Source: Talpa occidentalis (taxonomy: Eukaryota > Chordata > Mammalia > Eulipotyphla > Talpidae). From it: 64,000 nucleotides of DNA. Every line of letters starts with the position of its first letter. Positions within the stretch are counted from its first letter, which is position 1. A program made the translations under genes and the position numbers. Under the pieces are notes generated by a model. The model did no database searches, was not told where the DNA came from, and was given only the letters and a program-made list of their open reading frames with translations. Positions 55,210-64,000 of the stretch are shown here, piece by piece. The stretch lies in NCBI RefSeq assembly GCF_014898055.3, contig NW_023601543.1, positions 11,989,314 through 12,053,313 of the forward strand, given 5' to 3'.

Positions 55210-56325
55210 ATGCTTGTGATCCGGAGACACAAAGTGAGGCAGAGTAGTAATAAATAAATGCCCAACCCCAGAGTGTTTAGGGGAGGAATGTTACATCCAG
55301 CAAGGATACAGTTCCTACTCGAGACTGCAGAGATCAGTGGCACTAATAGCTGCTTAAAGCAACAATAGTAAATAGAACTGGAGGTAAAAAAAAAAAAAAA
55401 AAGGCAGACTTTGAGGTCAGTAGGTGAACAATCAGTTGAAGTAGCCAGACTCACTTAGGCTGTGAAAACTTGGAAACAGCACCTGTATCTCCTTATCTTC
55501 CTATATCCTTCTCCCTTCTGTGTCCCTCATCCACCTTAAGGGCCCGCTAAAAGCTCAAAGCAATACAGGAAAGAGAAAATGGAAGGAGAGAGCTTTCTAG
55601 TATTTTAGTTGCTTTCTCTCACACCTCCGCTCGGGCACTGTTGGTCCTATGAATTGTTTGAGCTTCAGAGGACCATGAATTATACTAACAAAACAGAAGT
55701 GTGTCTTAATGAATATGAAATGTTTCAGTGACATCAAGATGCCTACAGAGGCAGTTCAGAAGCCATATGCAATCAGCTTTGTTCTACAAGACACTCCATT
55801 TACATCCTTTAATATCCCCTTGACATGTATATTCCAAAGGAAAATGTTTGAAACATAGAGGAAAAAATACACAGGGTTTATAGTACTTGAAATAAAAATT
55901 GCACTTTTTCTTCCTATCATAGTCTTTAAAAAGGGCAATGTTGTATGGTGTGTCTGAAGATACTTAATTTAAAAGGTAATCTGTTATCTTCAAGTCCCTT
56001 GGGCATTAAAGCAATGTTGAAAGCAGTTTAAGGACCATCATACTGTCGTGTCTGGTAACCTTGTTGATCCTTTTGGAAGAAACTAAATGCTTTGGCACCG
56101 TTTTCACTATTTTGAGACTTTCTTTTCTTCATGTGAGGTAATACGATTCTACTTATTGTGTACATTACAGCTGCACTACTTGAGGGCGGTGAATTGGCAC
56201 TTCATACCAACTCCTTCTCTCCTGCTTTCTATGTGGCTAGATAGTCTGGTTGTCTTTATATGTGGTTACATATATGATATCTCACCTGGTATTTTTAATT
56301 TAAGGCTTTAGTGTTTTTAAGGGTG
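55210..56325. other. Single-copy sequence with a poly(A) run
   Basis: A17 at 55386-55402. Nothing else recognised. Confidence 0.4.
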
Positions 56326-56329
56326 ATAT

Positions 56330-57430
56330 CTTTTGGGAGTGCTAGATTGTGATGATGGTTGTTAATATTTGCTTGCAATCACCTGTGGGAAATGGACAGT
56401 ATGTTGAGTGAAGGTGTATGGTGCACCTGCTACATGAGCTGTACCATGTAAGGCCCTGAGCACAGTGCCTCACGCAGGAGGTGGGAGATGAAGAAGATCT
56501 TGAGTTGGGCAATAGCTGTGGAGATAGAAAAAAAGTTGCAGGTGGATCTGAGACCATGACGAAAAGAGAACTAGTAGGACTTGGAGGGATGAGGGTGAGC
56601 AAGAGGAAGGGATGAAAATGTTTTGACTTCAGAGCTATTGGTAACTGGCAACAAGCATAATAGGGCCATGAGTAGAAATAAGGACATTGTTTGAAGTAAT
56701 AAGGATTGTGGGCCAGTCAATACAGTAGCCATGTTGAGCTTGTGATATAGGTGGCATCTCTCTAAGGATATGTTCAAAAGGGAATCAGATTCAGACTTAG
56801 AGCTTTGGAGAGAGGTTAAGACTTAAAGAGAAGTCCAGGAGTTATCTACATAAGACATAACCAAAAACATGAAAGTGGGAAAACTGGGAAAGAGTTTTTA
56901 GAAAAAGATGTAGCGAAGGAATAATCAGAAAATCAGAATGAGTATTTTCGGAGTATTTTACTATGGAAGACAGAGATCGAAGGAGCAGTGGCAAATCCTA
57001 CAGAGAAGTAGATAAGGATGAAGGTTAGAAGTGACCAACATGTTTACATTTGAGAACCAAATTTCATTACAGTGATGGGCATGAAAGCCACATTGCTCAT
57101 AGTTGGTGTCTCTTTTCACCGATTTGGAAGTAGGGAGGAGGAGAATGTAGTAGCTTGAGACAGGAGGGAAGAAAAAGATTTGGTGAAGAAACAAGCATTA
57201 AAATGAATTAATACATGCTAGAGAAAAAACATCAAATATCTTCAATTTATCAGGTAAAGAAAAATGTCATTTACAAGAGCAAATAGAATAGGATTGGGTT
57301 TGGGACTTTGGAAATTTGGGAAGAGTGGAAAATGGGTTGGGTTTATATTGACTGATTTGGGAAGTGACAGGTAGTCAGCAAGATATAAATAAAGGCTTGT
57401 TAGACAGCAACCAGGGGTCAGGTAAGATTA
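56330..57430 (-). mobile_element. LINE-2 ORF2 fragment, antisense, about 1.1 kb
   Basis: Reading the minus strand from right to left the L2 order is kept. A short frame at 56571-56777 still gives 'KLNM' and then 'LLPVTNSSEVKTFSSLPLA', comparable to the L2 ORF2 region after the YADD motif ('..LPVAQAKNLGVILDSSLSL..'). The + strand correspondingly has 'agccatgttgagcttgtgat', 'cagagctattggtaactggc' and, further right, 'gtagataaggatgaaggtta'. Frame broken throughout. The longest L2 piece in the window. Confidence 0.7.
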
Positions 57431-58340
57431 AGCTATTTTTTTGAGTTTATACCAACAAAACAGCACATTCCAGGTGTTAATGGAGAAAGTCATGAGATTG
57501 GGAATGGGAACTGAGAAATGATGACTTCAGAATTGGCAATTTGAGGATGCAGAAAAGACACACAGTGAGCGCTTTTAGGAGGCTACCTAGAGCATTAGCT
57601 ATTTGGAATAAGAAAAGTGATTTACATAAATCATACATTTCCTGACCATTTACCCCCCTGGAAACAAACAAAATGACTTGTCCTTCCAAATATGGCTTAA
57701 AAAAAGAAAAAGGACTCCCATTACCCCCTAACTTACTGCTGTTAGAATGATGATTGGTATGTCATCACTAAAAAATCAGAGTTGAATTTCCTTGTGTGAG
57801 AATTCATTGAAGCCATATGAAATGTAAAGTGGTCATTTCTCTAGTTGCTCAGACTTTCAGAACCAAAAATATTATTTAAAAAAAATCCCCTTAATTCACT
57901 CTCCTCCCCCACCCTCTGGAAAGTTCATGTTATTATTGAAGCAGGCTGTGCCATTGAAGCTTGAAATGTGCCTGTGTTGCCATGGTCTATGTCAATATGC
58001 TTTCCTATCATGCTTACAGTGGCTTGTTTTCACTGAACTCCAACAGGTGTGACTTAATGTGGACCCTAAAAAGGTACATCTGTTGACACAAATTCTGTGT
58101 GCACTTTGAACAACGTTGTAATTGTGATATTTACTTTTACCTACGAGGGTTGATTTTGCAAGATGTTCCTTCCAAAGCACACTAGTCCTTCCTGGGCACT
58201 TGCATCTGCTCTAAGATGACTGACTGTTCTTGTGAGCGACACCAGCAGCTAGTACACCTAGCCTGTATTTTCCGAGATGTGGAGTACCGTCACGTTTCCT
58301 GCTAGAGAGACCCAGTTTCCTACTACAGCTGTATTATATT
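57431..58340. other. Single-copy sequence
   Basis: Nothing recognised before the possible exon. Confidence 0.4.
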
Positions 58341-58351
58341 TCCTCTTCAAG

Positions 58352-58381
58352 ATTTAAGTGTATGAACGGGGACAAAGCCAG
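58352..58381 (+). other. Possible 30-nt exon (speculative)
   Basis: A pyrimidine-rich 'tatatttcctcttcaag' ends at 58351 and a near-ideal donor CCAG/gtgagt begins at 58382. The enclosed 30 nt is a multiple of three. In one phase it is open ('FKCMNGDKA'); in frame 1 it has TAA. Microexons of this length exist in neuronal genes, but chance splice-like pairs are common in introns. No gene is recognised. Confidence 0.2.
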
Positions 58382-58387
58382 GTGAGT

Positions 58388-59290
58388 AGAGCTGCATACT
58401 GGTAGAAGCCTTGCGCTCAGGAGAGGAACTAGGGAAATCAGGCCGAATCTTATCTCCATTTCACTTAGGATCTGTGCTAGCTATTTCTGGAGGTTTGTTA
58501 GGTTTCTTAGAACTTCTCCATGTGTGTTATTAAGCCTTGTCTGTTCCCCCATAGTTATTAGTTGTAAAACTTTTTACAAAACCTCAAAAGGGTTTCTGGG
58601 CTTAAGTAGATACAGATGGGGAGGGGAGAACTATATAGCTGTGTTCTGCTTGGCAGTGGGCCCGAGAGAAAACCTCAAAGAGTAAGTGTTGGCAGCAGAG
58701 GAGAGAAGGGAGGGGCTAGCGCCTCGGGCCCATTGAAAAGAAAGTGAAGGTTGATTTGCGGGACTTCAGAAAGGGTTCAGAAGAAGTCTACTTTTCAAAT
58801 AGCACCTTCTTGTAGTGAGGGTGATCTGGCTGTGACATCTGTCACCCCATTGATCGCCAGAGTTGATTTGGCTGATCTGGCTGGCTAGGCGGGTGTCCCC
58901 TCCCTCACCGCTCCGTGTGCAGTGCTCCAGAAGCTTCATGCTTGGTGGAAGAGGACTGCCTTCTTCCACCAAGGGTAGAGGAGTAGCGTGCACCTCTGCT
59001 AGAGACTCCAAAGCAGGTCTCCAATAGCAACTTCGTATGAGGTCTTTACCTGTTACTACAGCTGGAATTCATCTTCCTTTGCTCTAGACATTACCTTTAT
59101 TCCTTTGAAGAGTCCTATTATTTAATATCTTGTATTTGTTTTTGTTATCTTGTATTTTAGCAGCTAATTGTAAACATGCCTTATCTCCCCCAAAAAGACC
59201 CTGGAACTCCTTGAGGGGAGATTCGGTAATTTACAACTCCCACAGCAAGTCCAGCCTTGTCCGTAGTGACTTCTTACTAGAGTTTGGATG
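58388..59290. other. Single-copy sequence
   Basis: GC-richer around 58680-59010; a minus-strand frame at 58766-59011 (81 codons) has no recognisable features. Confidence 0.4.
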
Positions 59291-59299
59291 TAGGTGATG

Positions 59300-59430
59300 G
59301 TATGTGGTTTCTCCCATTGATTCTGCAAGTATGTTTTAAGCACTGGCATTATGGAGATAGAGGGGTGTTTTGAGATGGAGGTGCCCTGCAGGAACTGCCT
59401 ATCCAGGTGAGAAGACTAGATAATCAAAGA
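59300..59430 (+). repeat. Ancient dispersed repeat (same type as 22740)
   Basis: 'gcaagtatgttttaagcact', 'ggcattatggagatagaggg' and 'gccctgcaggaactgcctat' follow the family pattern. Confidence 0.45.
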
Positions 59431-59579
59431 ATGTTCTACCTCTGATTTGATTTGACTTGTTTATGTGTCTTATTTCCCCGATTGCAATGTTAGCTAATTG
59501 TTTTTTGGGTTTGGTTTTTTTTTTTTTCGCTGTGAAAATTATTATCAATTCTCTTTTAGTCATTTATTTTTCTGGGCAC

Positions 59580-59837
59580 AGTATCCCAAGAAGGTAATAT
59601 ATGAACCAATGATGACTCAACTGCCAGACCCACCCGACAATGACAGTCACAGACTCCTTACAGGAGTTACTGAGCCATGTCAAGCCACCAGAGAAGCTTA
59701 GAGTAAATGATCTTTTTCAGGCACTGAATGCTGAGGCTCAGAGTGTGACAGAATGGTCGGTTCTTTCCTTAATAGGTTCAATCTCTGAGAGCCTCTCCCA
59801 TCTCTTACTTTCCCATTCCCTTTTCCTGTTCTGGTGA
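59580..59837 (+). other. Short frame with protein-like composition, identity unknown
   Basis: The frame from 59640 reads 'LQELLSHVKPPEKLRVNDLF' and continues in an amphipathic, helix-like pattern to a stop at 59837. It has no AT-rich bias, no start context and no poly(A). It could be a transposon or pseudogene scrap, or chance. I do not recognise the protein. Confidence 0.15.
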
Positions 59838-62580
59838 TTGACTAGAGGGGCTTGAGGGGCGGGCATAGCTTGATCTCCAAAAACAAAAACAGAAACACAG
59901 TCTTTAAAAACACCTTATGTTTTTTTGAAGAATATTAAAATAGTAGGTTCGTTAGGGTATTTTGTGAATTGGGGATCTTCTATTTCCTGTATTTGCTAAG
60001 AATATTATGAATGAGTTAACATGTTATTGTAGGTTAAGATAATCTAGAAATGTATCTGGAAAATCTATTTCAATTACCTGCTGGATGCTTTTAGTGAAAA
60101 TAATAAATTTCGAGGAATCAAGAGAGTCATAAAAATAAGTGTTATGAGGGGAGTATGTCTCGTTTTTCACCTTCAAAATTAAATATGCACCGTGGAATGA
60201 CACACTGCCAGGGTCACTGTGTTGCCTGTGGGCGTTAATAGCTGCCATAGGTAACTTCTACAGGAGGCGAAGGGGACCATTTCCCATAACATAGAGATTA
60301 AAGCGTACAGTTTACTGAAAATCTGCTAAATAAATAGTGACCTAATGCTCAGTTGTGCGCTAAAAGTGATGCTGCTTTATATTTACAATTTACATATGGA
60401 TACCCTGTTGAAATTTGCATATATAAGGTATTGATTTTGGTTAATGGAACATGAGGTCATTTCTCTTTAGTTTCCCTCAATTTAAGTATCATTTTCTTTC
60501 ACTCCTTATTGCTCACAGAGAGAAGGCAAAAAATATCTTCAGATGATTGTGTCTAGAAATACTATATTGGTCTATTTTTATTTCAATTTCTCTTATTGAA
60601 ATGGTCTATATACCTTAGTAATTTCAGTAGCTGCCCACTACATAAAACTTGAAATTTGCATGACAAGTAGTAGTTACTCTGTAGAGTCACTTAAGTGGAT
60701 CTAAAATGTCCTCTTGCATCCCTGCAGCCTCCTCTACTAAAACCAGTGGAGCTCAAGTCCCCAGCCTGTGTGAAATGATTTGGTTGGGGTCATTGGTAGA
60801 CAATGCAGGAAATCACCTGCCAGAGACATATGCCAAAATGATGCCCGGGCTTAATTAGAAATAGACTTAGGGTTTTTTTGTTTTTGTTTTTTTTTTTTAA
60901 CTATCATCTTGGTTGCATACCAGTTACCACATTTAAGAAAAGATAAGACAGTAGAATCAACTGATTTACATTTACCTATGCATTTTCAAGTAAGCAAACT
61001 TCAGATTGATTTTTGTCGAAGCAACTGAAATCCAAACTGATTTCCCCTTCTATCAGAGCATTTTCCCGTGTGAAATGTTTTTTCTCATTTTTTCCTTCTG
61101 TTTCATTCAATCAGAACATACCACAGCTCATAATAGAGTATGGTACCCCATGGAGAAAAATGCTTGTGACTTCCATATGAAATGACAATATGTATATGCC
61201 CCTATTTTGTGAAAAATTGCCAAAGTATTTTGTAAAATAGCATCTGCACTAGGATCATGTTAATTGCATTGTTTTGTTTAGAGGTTAAAAAAGGGGAGAA
61301 TGACTCTTAAAACATGTGCATACCAAAGTTTCACAATGGAATGGTATACATTTTAGAAGTCATAGTCCTGAAAGGTTTGATTTTTTTTAAACTTATGGAA
61401 GGAGAGAACATTAATATTAAAATACTTTATTTTGTGTGGGATATAAATAAAAAGGCACCTCACAGATAACGGCGATCGAATTTTATTGAAGGACATATCA
61501 AATTAAAACATAGGAAGCATTAGCACATTGAAAGCACCAGTGAGTTAGGGAAGGTCATTGTGCAGCTGCGATGTTTTCATTTCCAGAAGATCAGGCACAT
61601 CCTCTCTCCCCCCGGGCAAATTGTAAGCCTTGTAAAACACCATGTCTGTTTCCACCAGCTATTTCAATGCAGGGGGCATTCAGAAGGCAAGAAGATCCCC
61701 CCTCCCCAAGAACACGTTACTTTATTTTCATTTCACTCCTACTTTGAGAGTTGTGTTTGACAATCATATTTGAGAATAGGAAACTTTCTTGCTTCGTGAA
61801 TAAGAAGTGTCAACAACAGAAAGTCAGCTCAAAATGGTGGTAAATTGTAACCCATTTCCTCAGAAAACTTGACCAAAAGTTCAGAATTACATGTTCCCCA
61901 CCCCCATTTTTAAAAATTGGGCAATGGAGCACATCTGTCCTTCAAACTTGGTTTCAGGACACACAGGCTCCTGGAGAAGTGAGTGTTGCTGTTCCCAACG
62001 ATTAGGTATGGGGCCGCAGCAGTCAGCGCCAGGTGGGAGGAGCGGCCATGAGAGTTGCAGCTGCTTGTACATCTCCCCACCATCATGAGATGCCAACGGC
62101 TGGGGAACAAATTTGGTATAAATTCCCAGGAGCTACTGTTGGTTAATGCAAGCCTTCCAGGGACACATACCAAATAATAGCCGACTTTCCTAATTCTATT
62201 ATGGGAAATTTCTGCAGAGTCAATCCCTGTGAAATGGGATCAGGAATGGTTTTAGTCAAAACCGTGAAGTGAAGGCAATTGGGTTTCATGCCCTTTCACC
62301 TTTCCTTCATCTTTCATTCCTTTTCCTTTCCCTCCTAAGGTGCCCAGTATCTGATGCCACTTAAACACTTCCCCAACTTCCCTTAGCCCTCCCACCCCAA
62401 CGTCACCATCCTGTGGGTACCCTTTCTAGAAAAGGCACCAAGGTTTTGAATCTACTGGCCCAACCTTCTTTCCTCTACTTCAAGGTCACTGGGAATTCCT
62501 GCTTTCCCCGGGCACTTTCTGTGGGTAGGGAAATGAGCTAGTGATCAGGAGACTTAATGTGTGATCTCTCTTTGCAGTGT
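59838..62580. other. Repeat-poor single-copy stretch
   Basis: About 2.7 kb with no recognised transposon; includes AT-rich, ATTA-containing sequence around 60740-60870 and a GC-richer patch at 61980-62100 without a CpG island. Confidence 0.4.
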
Positions 62581-62591
62581 TTTCATATTAA

Positions 62592-62607
62592 CGTGTGTGT
62601 GTGTGTT
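62592..62607 (+). repeat. Short (GT)n tract
   Basis: About eight GT units. Confidence 0.9.
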
Positions 62608-62609
62608 GC

Positions 62610-64000
62610 TGTGGTGGTTGTATAATATCCTTAATATAAAGGGCTAAAACATAAATGATAGCGTTTATTAGCTGCATGGCCTTCTCAGCTCTCTCCAAAT
62701 CCCATCCACTTGTGTGACCCCCTTCTCTGCCTGAATAGATGTTTCCATCCATTTATTTACTGCCTGCCAGAAACACAATTTCCAATTGTTCTCCTTACCC
62801 AGTGGAGCCAAGAAGAAACTTTTGAGATTATCAAAATATTCATTCTTTTGAGAGAGGGATGACATCGTTCTTCAAAATTCTTGTGTTATTAAGCTTAAAG
62901 AAAATATTTTTTTCCCTTAGAGCATTGGTCAGAGTATTGAGACCTGGATTTATGGCTTTCTATTGACAAGGGGTTATTGCGCAGATGTTTTATTTGTTGT
63001 TTCTAAGGGCTTATCAAAAATAATTGACTAGCTGTCATTTTCTACATGAGACCAATTATTATTGACCCAGCTTTGCTTATTGTTTTCATTAATGTCTAAT
63101 AAAGAATGAAAATGTTGCAGAATGTTCTCAGGTTTGACATGAGATAAGCGGTGCTAAGAAGTGACTGGGCAGCTCTCGTATTTTCCTAGTGCTGCTCAGC
63201 AGAGCCAAAAAGTTGTGTGAACAAAATCATTTCCAGTCTGCAAAAGTCAGTACTACCCAGTGATATTTTTGGGTGGTGATGGGTGGCAAGAGCTTGTAGA
63301 CCACTCTGGGCAGCTGTGTAGGTTGTGAGCAGCAGGTCCACATTACAGTCCATGTGAGAGGGACCCCCTGGGGCTGTGCAAGGCATAACCATATGTGGAA
63401 GCCTGGGCGGGTAGGAGAGCTTCTGTCTCTTTTGTGATGAACATGTTCCTAATGTTTATAGGAAACGATGGACATGAGATGGCTGTAATTTATGAGTTGG
63501 CACCTTGTAAAAGCAAGGGTTGCCTGTTTTACCTTTGCTACGTGGTTTAAGGGTTGGACGTTAACTACATGTTGGTGCACCTTTGTGCTGTCATGGAAGA
63601 AAGATTGTATTTCTGCAGTGGGAGGAGCCTAGTAAGTGATTTGTTTTGGCATATGCTGATTAAACAGAAGATAGGTATGACTTATTAAATAAGTATCCTG
63701 TTCTTCAAGGTTAGAACAGCAAGTAAAACCCCTCAATTACTGAGGGACAAAAAAATCCCCTCTTTCTAAAATACCAAGACTGTAGCTAATAAAGAGGGAA
63801 TGCAAGCTTATGTTCACATGCAAGACTAATTTATGAGCTTGGTTTAAGGAGCTGAAAAGTATTCTTGTATGAATTTGGATTTTCCACCCTGTAGTTTCTT
63901 TGAACATCTCCAAATATATTTAGTATCATCCATGACTCAGTCCCCACTTAAACTCATATGGAAGATGTACCCAAATGTTAGCCGATCAGATTTTGGGACT
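62610..64000. other. Repeat-poor single-copy stretch to the window end
   Basis: No recognised repeat. Around 62960-63130 an AT-rich block with 'gaccaattattattgaccca' and 'tcattaatgtctaataaaga' looks like non-coding regulatory DNA. 'cctaatgtttatag' near 63451 resembles an acceptor but no matching donor follows. Confidence 0.35.

Noticed and set aside
55044..55454. 136-codon open frame on the minus strand
   Set aside because: It runs through a SINE body and a poly(A) tract read in reverse; it is repeat-derived.
1..64000. CRISPR arrays, prokaryotic genes, phage or insertion-sequence elements
   Set aside because: No regularly spaced direct repeats and no dense long frames; the repeat content is that of a placental mammal nuclear genome.

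Overview
This is a window of mammalian nuclear DNA with no protein-coding gene that I can support. It has no CpG island and no operon-like gene packing, and every long open frame is either a transposon relic or chance. The composition is typical of a long intron or intergenic region: old LINE-2, MIR, L3/CR1, L1M and hAT-Charlie relics shared by placental mammals, with one younger lineage-specific SINE family and one young L1 lineage on top. The dominant SINE is tRNA-derived, about 250-330 bp, with a tail of AATAAA repeats followed by TCTTT. It is not primate Alu, rodent B1/B2, carnivore CAN, pig PRE, ruminant/whale CHR or horse ERE. My best guess is a laurasiatherian, probably a rhinolophoid bat (Rhin-1-like SINE). 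That family name comes from memory and is unverified.

Layout. 1-4 kb: MIR/L2 relics, a MER58/MER33-like element and a MER20-like hAT element. 4-6.5 kb: three SINEs, one splitting an old L1. 6.9-8 kb: an antisense L3/CR1 fragment whose reverse-transcriptase reading frame can still be read. 8-11 kb: mostly single-copy, with a POU-SOX motif pair and two DR1 nuclear-receptor motifs. 11.6-14 kb: a SINE and a 5'-truncated young L1 (12.7-13.9 kb) with most of the ORF2 C-terminus open. 16.5-21.7 kb: MIRs, a SINE, a second L1 3' end, an L2 fragment and a composite SINE with one target-site duplication around two SINE modules. 22-33 kb: two SINEs, a sense L3/CR1 fragment, L1M tails, another SINE and an LTR-like segment. 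33-49 kb: largely single-copy, with SINEs, simple repeats and several AT-rich blocks that look like regulatory DNA. 49-64 kb: a SINE, L1M, another SINE, about 1.1 kb of antisense L2, a possible 30-nt exon at 58.35 kb, then about 4 kb with almost no recognisable repeats.

The most unusual things are the composite SINE at 21.2-21.7 kb, a 23-bp 'head-only' SINE insert at 41.5 kb, a SINE subtype with a shared extension beyond its A-rich tail, and a 13:1 orientation bias of the SINEs. Because the sense strand of this SINE carries poly(A) signals, the bias would fit an intron of a gene transcribed left to right. That is an inference. I found no evidence of an undescribed gene system.
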